The translations under genes were made by a program, and so were the position numbers. Of a stretch of 44,205 nt of DNA, positions 21,071 to 29,652 are shown in pieces. Source of the stretch: Pseudomonadota bacterium (GTDB lineage Bacteria; Chloroflexota; UBA6077; JAJPHF01); NCBI GenBank assembly GCA_021325365.1, contig JAJPHF010000065.1, positions 1 through 44,205 of the forward strand, given 5' to 3'. Under the pieces are notes generated by a model, which saw only the letters and a program-made list of their open reading frames with translations, was not told the DNA's origin and ran no database searches. Position 1 is the first letter of the stretch. Every line of letters starts with the position of its first letter.

Positions 21071-23455
21071 ATGACGAGCACTTTCAACTTCGGCGGCATC
21101 ATGTCCGGTCTGAACACCCAGTCCATCATCGACGGGCTCATGGCGATCGACCGGCAGCCGGTCCAGCTGCTGCAACAGCAGGTGAGCGACGAGCAATCCC
21201 GCCAGAGCGCCGTCCAGGGAATCGAAACGCAGATCTCGGCCGTGCAGACGGCGCTGGGCGCGCTGCTCCTGCCCAGCACGGTAAACGCGAAGAGCGTGAC
21301 CACGGACTCGGCGACGCCCGTGCTCACGGCGGTGGCGAACTCCAGCGCCGTCAACGGGTCGTTCGGCGTCACGGTCAAGCAGCTCGCGACCGCCACGCAG
21401 GTGACGAGCGGCGCCGCGCTCGGGCAGCCCATCGACCGCATGGCGACGCTGGCGAACGCCGGCTTTCGGACCGTGCCGGTCACGACCAGCAACGGGAGTC
21501 CCGCCACGTTCAGCATCAACGGTCAGACGATCAGCGTCGACGGCACGACGACCCTGGACGACGGGACCGCGAACAGTCTGATCAGCAAGATCAACGCCGC
21601 CGGGGCCGGCGTGACGGCGAGCCTGGTGGCGGACCCGGACGGCCGCGCCAGCAATCGCCTGCAGCTCGTCTCAGCTCCTGGCCAGACGATCCAGCTCGGC
21701 TCGCTGGGCGACACGAGCAACATGCTGCGCGTGCTGAACGTCGCGGACGCCACCGTGCAGGGCTACACCGCCGCGAGCGTGACCAGCGGGACGGCGGCCG
21801 CGGGGGCGTTAAACGCCAGCATCACGATCAACGGCGTCACCACGGCGATCAGTCAGAGCGACGCCGGCTTTACCGCCCAGCAGAACGCCGCGTTCATCGC
21901 CAACGCGATCAACAACACTGCCAACTCGACCGTGCAGGCCACCGCGAACGACGACGGCACGATCTCGCTGCAGCAGAAGACGCTGGGCTCGCAGCAGGTG
22001 ATCAACATCACGGCGGCCGACGGCGCGACGGGCTTCACCGTGGGCCAGACCCAGAACGGGACCGACCGCGTGGTGAGCACGGCGAACCTGGGTGTGCTGG
22101 ACCTGGGCAAGCCACTGGCCGCCTCGCGGCTCGGGACGGCGATCGCCGGGCTGGACAGCAACGGTAACGGGCAGTTCACCATTAACGGCGTGGCCATCAA
22201 CTACAGCGCCGGCGATTCGCTCTCGGCCGTGCTGAACCGCATCAACGCCTCCAGCGCCGGCGTGACGGCGATGTACGACCCCATTCAGGACCGCATCCGG
22301 CTGACCGCGGGGCAGACCGGCGCGCGCACGATCAGCCTGTCGGACGTCACCGGCAACTTCCTGAGCGCGACGGGCATCCTGGGCGCCTCCCAGACGCTCG
22401 GGCAGAACGCCGTGTTCAGCATCGACGCCGTGAACAACGGCCAGCCGCTGACGAGCAACACGAACGCCATCTCGGGCTACATCCCCGGCGTGACCATGAC
22501 GTTGAAGGCGGCCAGCGCGACGCCGGTCACCGTGACGGTCGGGCAGGACACGGCGTCCACCATCAGCGCGGTGCAGAACTTCATCACCGCGGTCAACGGC
22601 GCGCTCGACGCCATCGATTCAGCCACGCAATACGACTCCACGGCGAAGCAAGCCTCGCCCCTCCTGGGGGACTCGGGCATCCAGGGGATCGCCAGCACGC
22701 TGCGGTCGCTCCTGAGCAGCGCCGGGGTGGGGCTGGGCGGCAAGTACCGGTCGCTCGGCGACATCGGCATCAGCTCGGGGCCAGTCGGCAGCGCGCCGGG
22801 CAGCACGAACCACCTGGTGCTGGACCAGAACAAGCTGACGGCGGCGCTGCAGGACAATCCCCAGGCGGTCCAGGCCGTGTTCGGGTCGTTCACGGCGACG
22901 ATGGGCACGCCGACGGGCGCCGGGAACATCACCGCCGTGTTGGGCACGCCCGCGACGACGCACAGCGGCGGCACGTACAAAATCAAGGTGCTGGACGCGA
23001 GCAACAACGTGAGCGTGCAGTACCTCGCGGACAGCGGGAGCGTGCTGTACAACGCGACCGGCACGCTCACGCCCGGGGCGCAGAACACGACGCTGATCCC
23101 GGGGCTGACGCTGACCGCAAACTCCACGCTCACGGTCGGGGAGGACGACGTCAGCATGACCGTGAACACGCGCGGCGTGGCGGTGCAGCTCGGCGACTAC
23201 CTCAACAGCTTGCTCAGCCCGACGGGGTTCTTCGCGAACCGGCAGGACGCCTCGACGGCGATCACGCAGTCGCTGAACCAGCAGATCGCCGATGCGCAGA
23301 ACCTCCTCCAGCAGAAGCAGGACGCGCTGATGGCACAGTTCACGGCGCTCGAAACGACCCTGGCGCAGATGCAGTCGCAAAACGGCAGCCTGTTCAGCGC
23401 GCTCGGCAGCATGACGACGTCGAGCGCGTCGACGGCGCGCTCCAGCTCGAGCTAG
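21071..23455 (+). CDS. fliD: FliD, filament cap protein
   Basis: FliD caps the filament and folds incoming flagellin. The 794-residue product has FliD_N (FNFGGIMSGLNTQSIIDGLM, then IDRQPVQLLQQQVSDEQSRQ). Several flagellin-IN-like blocks follow (for example SLSAVLNRINASSAGVTAMY), then the FliD_C domain with AVQNFITAVNGALDAIDSAT and LGDYLNSLLSPTGFF. The end is a coiled-coil with a Ser-rich tail (ITQSLNQQIADAQNLLQQKQ). It is longer than many FliD (450-700 residues); the extra length is in repeated central domains. fliS follows after 89 bases with a hairpin. Confidence 0.95.
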   Translation: MTSTFNFGGIMSGLNTQSIIDGLMAIDRQPVQLLQQQVSDEQSRQSAVQGIETQISAVQTALGALLLPSTVNAKSVTTDSATPVLTAVANSSAVNGSFGVTVKQLATATQVTSGAALGQPIDRMATLANAGFRTVPVTTSNGSPATFSINGQTISVDGTTTLDDGTANSLISKINAAGAGVTASLVADPDGRASNRLQLVSAPGQTIQLGSLGDTSNMLRVLNVADATVQGYTAASVTSGTAAAGALNASITINGVTTAISQSDAGFTAQQNAAFIANAINNTANSTVQATANDDGTISLQQKTLGSQQVINITAADGATGFTVGQTQNGTDRVVSTANLGVLDLGKPLAASRLGTAIAGLDSNGNGQFTINGVAINYSAGDSLSAVLNRINASSAGVTAMYDPIQDRIRLTAGQTGARTISLSDVTGNFLSATGILGASQTLGQNAVFSIDAVNNGQPLTSNTNAISGYIPGVTMTLKAASATPVTVTVGQDTASTISAVQNFITAVNGALDAIDSATQYDSTAKQASPLLGDSGIQGIASTLRSLLSSAGVGLGGKYRSLGDIGISSGPVGSAPGSTNHLVLDQNKLTAALQDNPQAVQAVFGSFTATMGTPTGAGNITAVLGTPATTHSGGTYKIKVLDASNNVSVQYLADSGSVLYNATGTLTPGAQNTTLIPGLTLTANSTLTVGEDDVSMTVNTRGVAVQLGDYLNSLLSPTGFFANRQDASTAITQSLNQQIADAQNLLQQKQDALMAQFTALETTLAQMQSQNGSLFSALGSMTTSSASTARSSSS

Positions 23456-23462
23456 GCCGCGA

Positions 23463-23487
23463 CGGTGGGCGTCCGAGGCGCCCACCG
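23463..23487 (+). other. Hairpin between fliD and fliS
   Basis: CGGTGGGCG (23463-23471) and CGCCCACCG (23479-23487) form a 9-bp perfect stem with a 7-base loop. There is no T-run. It may partly terminate transcription or stabilise the fliD message and lower fliS levels. Confidence 0.5.
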
Positions 23488-23544
23488 AGGACGCGGCATC
23501 GCTCGTGCGGCGATCAACGGACACCCGCAAGGAGGGGCAGGATC

Positions 23545-23961
23545 ATGCGCGACCCGTACCAGCAATACCGGGCCATGACGGTGGAGACGGCCAGCCCGGT
23601 GCAACTCGTGACCATGCTCTACCAGGGCGTGCTGCGCTTCACGCTGCGCGGGATCCAGGGGATCGAGCAGGGCAACATCGCGCAGGCGCACGAGGGCCTG
23701 ACGCGCGCCCAGGCGATCGTCATGGAGCTGGCCGCCCACCTGGACAAGAAGGCCGGCGGGGAGATCGCCGAGAACCTGAACGCGCTGTACCTGTACGCCA
23801 ACCAGCGGCTCGTCGAAGCGAACTGCCGTAAGGATGCCGCGCCGGCCGCGGAGGTCGTGCGGCTCTTCCGCGAGCTGCTGCCCGCCTGGCAAGCCCTCGC
23901 GGAGGGGCGGCGCGACGGGCTGGCGCTCGCCGGCGCCGGCGGACGGGAGAGAGCGTCGTGA
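23545..23961 (+). CDS. fliS: FliS, flagellin export chaperone
   Basis: FliS binds the C-terminus of flagellin and prevents early polymerisation. The 138-residue product has the family pattern YQQYRAMTVETASPVQLVTM, LYQGVLRFTLRGIQGIEQGN, and ALYLYANQRLVEANCRKDA. AAGGAGGGG precedes the ATG at 23545. Its TGA overlaps the GTG of the next gene (GTGA), suggesting coupled production of the two chaperones. Confidence 0.93.
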   Translation: MRDPYQQYRAMTVETASPVQLVTMLYQGVLRFTLRGIQGIEQGNIAQAHEGLTRAQAIVMELAAHLDKKAGGEIAENLNALYLYANQRLVEANCRKDAAPAAEVVRLFRELLPAWQALAEGRRDGLALAGAGGRERAS

Positions 23962-24326
23962 GCGAGCACGGGGCGCCTTCAGCGGCGGCCGCGGCCTGCG
24001 CGCGGCTCCTGGCGATCGCCGAGGCGCAAGCCGAAGCGCTGGCCAACCAGGACGTGAGCGCGCTGGTCGAGCTGACCAGCGAGCGCGGCGCGCTCACGGC
24101 AGCGGTCGAGGCGGCCGCGCCGTGGACGACCGAGCCGCGGCTCCGCGCGGTGCTGACGCGCGTGGCCGCGCTGGACGAGCAGAACCTGGCGCGCGCGCGC
24201 GACCTGCTGCAAGCGACCGAGCAGCAGCTGCGGCGCGTGCGCCACGGGCAGGTCGCGCTGCGCGGCTATAGCCGGCCGGGCGCCTACCTGGCGGAGCGCC
24301 CGTCGCGCCTGGACCGACAGGGCTAG
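23958..24326 (+). CDS. fliT: FliT-like export chaperone
   Basis: The 122-residue product is an all-helical protein. Its pattern resembles FliT and other type III chaperones: LLAIAEAQAEALANQDVSAL, VELTSERGALTAAVEAAAP, VAALDEQNLARARDLLQATE, then VRHGQVALRGY near the end. FliT binds FliD, and fliS-fliT order after fliD is common. Sequence conservation in this family is weak, so the assignment rests on pattern and order. The start is GTG overlapping the fliS stop. Confidence 0.75.
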   Translation: MSEHGAPSAAAAACARLLAIAEAQAEALANQDVSALVELTSERGALTAAVEAAAPWTTEPRLRAVLTRVAALDEQNLARARDLLQATEQQLRRVRHGQVALRGYSRPGAYLAERPSRLDRQG

Positions 24327-24376
24327 CAGTTCAGCAGCGAGCGGGACGGGGTGCGGGCACCCACGGGCGAGGAGCG

Positions 24377-25135
24377 ATGAGAGCGAGACGCGAGCTGGAC
24401 CGTGCGCGGCCGCGCGAGCGGCGCCCGAGCGAGCCGTTGCTGACGCGCCGGAGCGTCCTGCTGCTGGCGGCGAGCGGTGCCGTAGGCGTGGGCTGGCAGG
24501 CGGGCGCGCTGAACCGGTTGCGGGGGCTAATCAGCGGCGACCCGGCGGCGCCGGCGGCGCGCGCGGCCGTGGCGGAGCCGACCGCCACGCCCGCGCCCCC
24601 GACGCCCGAGCCGACGGCGAGCGCGGCCGGGATCGCGGTAGCTGGCGGCGAGGCAGCGGCGCAGAGCGCGGTGCTGCCGCCGCTGCCGCCGCGGGAGGGC
24701 GGGTTCGTGACGCGCACGCTGCCGCCCTCGCGGCTGATCATCCCAGCGATCGATCTGGACTCGAAAGTGGTGCCGCTCGGCACGACGCGCGACCGGGCGG
24801 GGAAGCTGGTGTGGGAGACGGTGCCGTTCGCGGTGGGGCACCACCAGGGGACGGCGAACCCGGGCGAGCCGGGCAACGTGGTGCTGAGCGGCCACATCAG
24901 CAGCCCGCACGAGGGCGCGATCTTCAAGCACCTGCCAGAAGTGAAGGCCGGCGACGCGATCATCGTGGCGACGGCCCAGCAGCAGTTCCTCTACCGTGTG
25001 CGCGACACGCGCGTCGTGACGCCGGCGGCGGTCGAGGTGATCCAGCCGACGGCCGAGGCGATCTTGACGCTCCTCACCTGCGTGCCGGACGGCATCTACA
25101 CCCACCGCCTCGTGGTCCGCGCCGACGCGATCTAA
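24377..25135 (+). CDS. Sortase with Tat-like N-terminus
   Basis: Sortases join LPXTG-type proteins to the cell surface. The 252-residue product has an N-terminal segment TRRSVLLLAASGAVGVGW (residues 23-40) resembling a twin-arginine signal anchor, then a Pro/Ala linker. The sortase domain (about 115-252) has all three catalytic residues: H173 in VVLSGHISSP, C235 in LLTCVPDGIYTHR, and R244. The TCxPDGxYxxR pattern fits non-housekeeping classes D/E/F; I cannot assign the class. It lies 50 bases after fliT on the same strand. An LPRTG protein is encoded at 11343. Confidence 0.88.
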   Translation: MRARRELDRARPRERRPSEPLLTRRSVLLLAASGAVGVGWQAGALNRLRGLISGDPAAPAARAAVAEPTATPAPPTPEPTASAAGIAVAGGEAAAQSAVLPPLPPREGGFVTRTLPPSRLIIPAIDLDSKVVPLGTTRDRAGKLVWETVPFAVGHHQGTANPGEPGNVVLSGHISSPHEGAIFKHLPEVKAGDAIIVATAQQQFLYRVRDTRVVTPAAVEVIQPTAEAILTLLTCVPDGIYTHRLVVRADAI

Positions 25136-25493
25136 CCTCGCCTAGAGCAGCTTGCGCACAAGGTGAGCAGCCAGCGATTCGTAGGGGCGGGTTTCATGCC
25201 CGCCCGCGGCCTGTGGCGCGGAATACGGCAAGCGCCACTGCCGCCGCCCCCGCATCGGCCGCCCGCTCAGTCTGGCTGCAATCCGCTGTAGGCGCAGCCT
25301 CCGCAGCGCGCGGCAAGCGGCGTCCCTACGCCTGTCGCCGATCTCTTCCGTCTTCCTCTGTGATCTGGCCGTGAGTACTTCCGTCTAACCGGGGTGCGTA
25401 CCATCGGGTACGGCCTTCGGGATGCGCTGCTCTACAACGCCGTCCGGTCGCCCCGCATACTGCACTGTGACAGCAGCGATACGGAGGTGCCCC
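25136..25493. other. Repeat-rich intergenic region before flgC
   Basis: It holds a 7-bp hairpin GGGCGGG/CCCGCCC at 25185-25205 of a type common in Chloroflexota spacers (my recollection), copy B of the 26-bp hairpin at 25213-25238, and a CGTACC/GGTACG hairpin near 25398-25417. I see no convincing promoter for flgC, though one is expected here. Confidence 0.5.
25213..25238. repeat. 26-bp hairpin repeat, copy B
   Basis: GTGGCGC/GCGCCAC stem with a 12-base loop; 23 of 26 positions match 6185-6210. Found with other repeats in the sortase-flgC gap. Confidence 0.6.
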
Positions 25494-25940
25494 ATGAGCG
25501 CGCTCAGCGTGATGCGGATCGCCGGCTCCGGGCTAACGGCCCAACGGCTGCGCATGGACGTGACGGCGAGCAACATCGCGAACGCCGAGGCGACACGGAC
25601 CGCGGATGGCGGGCCCTACAAGCGGGAGTCGGTGGTGTTCACGCCACGGCCGGCGGCCGGGGGCCTGCGCCTGCTGTCGACCGCCGGGGCGGGCGGCGCG
25701 GCGCCGACGCAGGGCGTGCAGGTGCAGGCGATCGTGCAAGACCAGTCGCCCCCGCGGGAGGTGCTCGATCCCTCGCACCCCGACGCGGACGCCGACGGCT
25801 ACGTCGCCTTCCCGAACGTCGATCTCGTCACCGAGATGACCGACATGATGTCGGCCAGCCGGGCGTACGAGGCGAACGTCACGATGATCAACGTGGCCAA
25901 GAACATGGCCCAGCGCGCCCTCGACATCGGGCGACTCTAA
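25494..25940 (+). CDS. flgC: FlgC, proximal rod protein
   Basis: The 148-residue product is a normal-length FlgC. Signatures are MRIAGSGLTAQRLRMDVTAS, NIANAEATRTADGGPYKRE and GYVAFPNVDLVTEMTDMMSA, then RAYEANVTMINVAKNM. GGAGGTGCC precedes the ATG at 25494; the frame extends upstream without a better start. fliE follows. Unusually flgB is not adjacent but lies 6 kb downstream. Confidence 0.95.
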   Translation: MSALSVMRIAGSGLTAQRLRMDVTASNIANAEATRTADGGPYKRESVVFTPRPAAGGLRLLSTAGAGGAAPTQGVQVQAIVQDQSPPREVLDPSHPDADADGYVAFPNVDLVTEMTDMMSASRAYEANVTMINVAKNMAQRALDIGRL

Positions 25941-25961
25941 GTACCGCGCGGCGGAGGACCC

Positions 25962-26267
25962 ATGCCTATCAGTCCCGTCCTGACTCCCGTTCCCGGCGCC
26001 ACGCTGGGCACGCCGACCTACGGCGCCCCGGGCGCGGGCAAGGCGCTCGACGGCTTCGGCCAGTCGCTGACGCGCGCCGTGGACTCGCTCAACCGCCTCC
26101 AGCAGGAGGCCGACGTGGCAGCCGTCCAGCTCGCGGCGGGCGAGCCGGTCGAGCTGCACGACGTGATGATCGCGCAGGACCAGGCGACGCTGGGCTTCCA
26201 GCTCGCCGTGCAGGTCCGCAACAAGCTGGTCGAGGCCTACCAAGACGTCATGCGCATGCAGTTGTAG
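25962..26267 (+). CDS. fliE: FliE, MS-ring/rod junction protein
   Basis: FliE links the MS ring to the rod. The 101-residue product has normal length. Its conserved C-terminal half is FGQSLTRAVDSLNRLQQEAD, then HDVMIAQDQATLGFQLAVQV, then RNKLVEAYQDVMRMQL. GGCGGAGGACC precedes the ATG at 25962. fliF starts 10 bases after the stop. Confidence 0.95.
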   Translation: MPISPVLTPVPGATLGTPTYGAPGAGKALDGFGQSLTRAVDSLNRLQQEADVAAVQLAAGEPVELHDVMIAQDQATLGFQLAVQVRNKLVEAYQDVMRMQL

Positions 26268-26277
26268 GGATTAGTCG

Positions 26278-27921
26278 ATGTCGAACCTGCTGCCTGCACC
26301 CATCTCCCCGCTGCTCCGCGACGCGCAAGGCGTCTGGGGCCGGCTGAGCAGCACCCAGAAGACGGTCCTCGTGGCCGTGGGAATCGGGGTCGTGGCCGTG
26401 CTCGGCCTGTTCGCGAACATGGCGCGCACGCCGGAGTACGCGGTCGCCTTCTCCGGGCTGCGGGACGACGACGCGGCGGCCATCGTGGCGAAGCTGAAGG
26501 ACTCGAAGACGCCCTACCAGCTCGCGGACCAGGGCACGATCAAGGTGCCGCCGGCGCAGGTGCAGGAAGTGCGGCTCCAGATGGCCGCGCAAGGGCTACC
26601 GCAGAAGGGCAGCACCGTGGGGATGGAGCTGTTCAACCAGCCCCACCTGGGCGTCACGGAGTTCGCGGAGAAGGTGAACTACCAGCGGGCGCTGGAGGGC
26701 GAGCTGAGCCGGACGATCGGCCGCCTGGACGCCGTCGACAGCGCGCGGGTGCACCTGGTGGTGCCGCAGCCGGCGCTGTTCACGAGCCAGCAGAAGGAGG
26801 CGACGGCCTCGGTGGTGCTGCAGCTCAAGCCCGGCCGGCGGCTGGACCCGAGCCAGATCCAGGGCATCAGCTCGCTCGTCGCGAGCAGCGTCGAGGGGCT
26901 GAAGCCGGCCAACGTGACGATCATGGACTCCGCGGGCGCGACGCTCTCCGACGGGCGTGGCGGCGCGGACGGCGCGCGGCAGATGGGCAGCCGCGCGGAC
27001 GTGCAGCGCAGCCTGGAGGACCGGCTGGAGGGCGACATCCGAGCGATGCTCACGCGCGTGGTCGGCCCCGACCGCTCCCTCGTGCGGGTGAGCGCCGACC
27101 TGAACTGGGACCAGTACGAGGCGAACACGGAGACGTACTCGCCGGACCAGAAGGCGCCGCAGGTCCGCACCGAGCGGAAGGTGACCGAGACGCAGTCGTC
27201 GGCCAACGGCCAGGTGGGCGGCGTGCCCGGCGCGGACAGCAACGTCCCCACCTACGGCCCGACGACGGCCAACGGGGCCGGCGGGGCGCAGAGCCAGCGG
27301 CAGGACACGACGACGACCTACGAGTTGTCGAAGACCGTGGAGAAGCTGGTGCGCGCGCCCGGCGGGATCCGCCGGCTGTCGGTGGCCGTGGCGCTGGACA
27401 GCGACGTGGTGAACGACGCGGACCAGGCTGATGCCATCAGCAAGCTGGTGGCGACGGCGGCGGGGCTGGACACGCAGCGCGGCGACGTGGTGACGCTGAC
27501 CAGCCTGCCGTTTAGCTCGCTGAACGAGCGGCGGGTGGGCGAGAGCCCGGAGGACGCGCGGACGCGCGAGTTCGTGGTGACGGTGGCGCGGCTGCTGGCG
27601 ATGGCGCTCGGCCCGCTGCTGGTGAGCCTGGTGCTGTGGCGCATCCTGAAGCGCGACAAGCGCGCCGCGGGCGGGCCGGTCATCAGCGTGGCGCCGCTGT
27701 CGGTGGACGAGGCGCACTTGCTGGAGGCCGGGCACACGGCGGAGCTGCCGCTGGGCGAGCAGCGGCGGCGCCTGCAAGGCGGCCCGACCGCCCTGCCGCA
27801 GCTCAGCGACGAAGAGCGCGAGCAGGTCCGCATGCAGGAAGAGCTGACCGAGATCGCCAAGAACGAGCCCGTGGCGGTGGCGCAGCTCGTCCGCACGTGG
27901 CTCCAGGAGGACCGGAAGTAG
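26278..27921 (+). CDS. fliF: FliF, MS-ring protein
   Basis: FliF builds the membrane MS ring. The 547-residue product has normal length. A first membrane helix lies near residues 28-46 (VLVAVGIGVVAVLGLFANM). The YscJ-like ring domains follow, with AFSGLRDDDAAAIVAKLKDS, FNQPHLGVTEFAEKVNYQRA and LEGELSRTIGRLDAVDSARV, and the FliF_C region (YELSKTVEKLVRAPGGIRRL). A second helix lies near residues 440-462. The C-terminal FliG-binding tail ends AQLVRTWLQED. fliG starts two bases after the stop. Confidence 0.96.
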   Translation: MSNLLPAPISPLLRDAQGVWGRLSSTQKTVLVAVGIGVVAVLGLFANMARTPEYAVAFSGLRDDDAAAIVAKLKDSKTPYQLADQGTIKVPPAQVQEVRLQMAAQGLPQKGSTVGMELFNQPHLGVTEFAEKVNYQRALEGELSRTIGRLDAVDSARVHLVVPQPALFTSQQKEATASVVLQLKPGRRLDPSQIQGISSLVASSVEGLKPANVTIMDSAGATLSDGRGGADGARQMGSRADVQRSLEDRLEGDIRAMLTRVVGPDRSLVRVSADLNWDQYEANTETYSPDQKAPQVRTERKVTETQSSANGQVGGVPGADSNVPTYGPTTANGAGGAQSQRQDTTTTYELSKTVEKLVRAPGGIRRLSVAVALDSDVVNDADQADAISKLVATAAGLDTQRGDVVTLTSLPFSSLNERRVGESPEDARTREFVVTVARLLAMALGPLLVSLVLWRILKRDKRAAGGPVISVAPLSVDEAHLLEAGHTAELPLGEQRRRLQGGPTALPQLSDEEREQVRMQEELTEIAKNEPVAVAQLVRTWLQEDRK

Positions 27922-27923
27922 CG

Positions 27924-28925
27924 ATGGCCACCAAGCTGAAGGGCAAGCAGAAGGCCGCGGTCCTGCTGATCGCGATGGGGCCGGAGGCGTCGTCGGCGGT
28001 GCTCAAGCAGCTCCGCGAGCCGGAGATCGAGCAGCTGACCCTCGAGATCCTGTCCATGGACCAGGTGTCGGACGACGTGAGCCGCGAGGTGCTGACCGAG
28101 GGCCACCAGATGGCGCTGGCCAGCCGGTTCCTCAGCTCGGGCGGCTTCGGCTACGCGCAGGAGATGCTCGGCCGGGCGCTGGGCAACGAGAAGGCGGCGG
28201 AGATCATCAGCCGCCTGGCGGCGAACCTCCAGCCGCACCACTTCGACTTCCTGAAGGACACCGACCCGGCGCAGCTCGCCACGTTCATCCAGGAGGAGCA
28301 CCCGCAGGCGATCGCGCTGATCCTGGCGCACCTGCCGGCGGCGACGGCGTCGCGGGTGCTGGCGCACCTGCCGGCGGAGCTGCAGGCCGACGTGGCGATG
28401 CGCATCGCTACCATGGAGCGCACGCTGCCCGAGGTGATCGAGGGCGTCGAGCAGGTGCTGCGCCAGCGGCTCGCCCGCGTGGTCTTCAGCGAGACGTCGC
28501 AGGCGGGCGGGCTGGACTCGCTGGTGAAGATCCTGGGCAACGTGGACCGCAGCACCGAGCGCAGCGTGCTCGAGTACCTCGACCAGCACAACGCCGACCT
28601 GGCCGGCGAGGTGCGCAAGCTCATGTTCGCCTTCGACAACCTGATTCAGCTCGACGACCAGGCCCTGCAGCGCATCCTGCGCGACGTGGACGCTCGCGAC
28701 CTGCCGCTGGCGCTGCGCGGCGCTCCCGAGGAGCTGCGCGAGCGGATTTTCAAGAACGTGTCGGCGCGCGCCGCCGAGATGCTGCGCGAGGACATGGCCG
28801 TGGCGGGCCAGGTGCGCCGCCGCCAGGTGGAGGAGGCGCAGCAGCGGATCGTGACCATTGCGCGCCGCCTGGAAGAGGCCGGCGAGATCGTGATCCAGCG
28901 CGGAGGCGACGATGTCCTTGTGTAG
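27924..28925 (+). CDS. fliG: FliG, motor switch protein
   Basis: FliG is the torque-generating C-ring protein contacted by MotA. The 333-residue product has normal length. FliG_N begins KLKGKQKAAVLLIAMGPEAS. The middle domain carries FIQEEHPQAIALILAHLP (the EHPQ motif). The C-terminal domain has MFAFDNLIQLDDQALQRIL, DLPLALRGAPEELRERIFKN and ERIFKNVSARAAEMLREDM, with the charged torque helix. The ATG at 27924 directly follows the fliF stop; the longer frame upstream overlaps fliF and is rejected. Confidence 0.97.
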   Translation: MATKLKGKQKAAVLLIAMGPEASSAVLKQLREPEIEQLTLEILSMDQVSDDVSREVLTEGHQMALASRFLSSGGFGYAQEMLGRALGNEKAAEIISRLAANLQPHHFDFLKDTDPAQLATFIQEEHPQAIALILAHLPAATASRVLAHLPAELQADVAMRIATMERTLPEVIEGVEQVLRQRLARVVFSETSQAGGLDSLVKILGNVDRSTERSVLEYLDQHNADLAGEVRKLMFAFDNLIQLDDQALQRILRDVDARDLPLALRGAPEELRERIFKNVSARAAEMLREDMAVAGQVRRRQVEEAQQRIVTIARRLEEAGEIVIQRGGDDVLV

Positions 28926-29652
28926 CGACGTGCGGCCGTACGTGTTCGGCCCGCTGGGGATCGGGCGCGACGACTCGCGCCCCCGCGGCGACGAATCCTG
29001 CGGGACCGATCACTTGCGCCCCTGGTCTGCCGACGGGTTCCCCGACGCGCCCGACGTGCTGGGGATGGCGAGCCCGGTGCCGCTGGCCGCCGCGACGGTG
29101 CCGGCGCCCGAGCCCGAGCCGGCGCCCGCGCCGCCCGACACGGCGGCCATCGCGGCCGCGGCCTGGGACGCGGGGCTGGAAGAGGGCTACCAGGAGGGGC
29201 TCCGGCGGGCGGCCGCGGAGCAAGCCGCGGCCACCGAGCGGCTCGCCGCGCTGGCTGACACGGCCGTCACCGACGCGCACCAGTTCGCCCGCGCGCTGGA
29301 GCAGCAGCTCGTGGAGCTGGCGCTGGCCGTGGCCGCCAAAGTGATTGCGCGTGAGGTCGCGAGTGACCCGACGCTGGTGGTCGGCGTCGTGCGCGACACG
29401 CTGGCCGAGCTGCAGGACGCCACCGTCGCGCGCCTGCGGGTGCATCCGGACGATCACGCCGTCGTCGCGCCGCACTGGGAGCGACTGCGCCAGCAGCGCG
29501 GCGCCGAGCAGGGCCAGCTGGTGGCCGACGAGCGGGTGCAGCGCGGCGGCTGCGTCGTAGAGACGGCGGTCGGGCGCGTGGACGCCCAGCTCGACACGCG
29601 GCTGGCGCAGGTCGCCGAGACCTTCGCGGCCGTCCGGGAGGGGACGCTGTGA
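28912..29652 (+). CDS. fliH: FliH, export ATPase regulator
   Basis: FliH holds the FliI ATPase at the C-ring and regulates it. The 246-residue product has an unusual N-terminus (VRPYVFGPLGIGRDD), a Pro/Glu-rich linker, and the GxxxG-like helix AAAWDAGLEEGYQEGLRRAA. The FliH/YscL C-terminal domain follows: QLVELALAVAAKVIAREVAS, ARLRVHPDDHAVVAPHWERL, and GGCVVETAVGRVDAQLDTRL. The ATG at 28912 overlaps fliG by 14 bases and has GGAGG upstream. Its TGA overlaps the fliI GTG. Confidence 0.92.
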   Translation: MSLCSDVRPYVFGPLGIGRDDSRPRGDESCGTDHLRPWSADGFPDAPDVLGMASPVPLAAATVPAPEPEPAPAPPDTAAIAAAAWDAGLEEGYQEGLRRAAAEQAAATERLAALADTAVTDAHQFARALEQQLVELALAVAAKVIAREVASDPTLVVGVVRDTLAELQDATVARLRVHPDDHAVVAPHWERLRQQRGAEQGQLVADERVQRGGCVVETAVGRVDAQLDTRLAQVAETFAAVREGTL

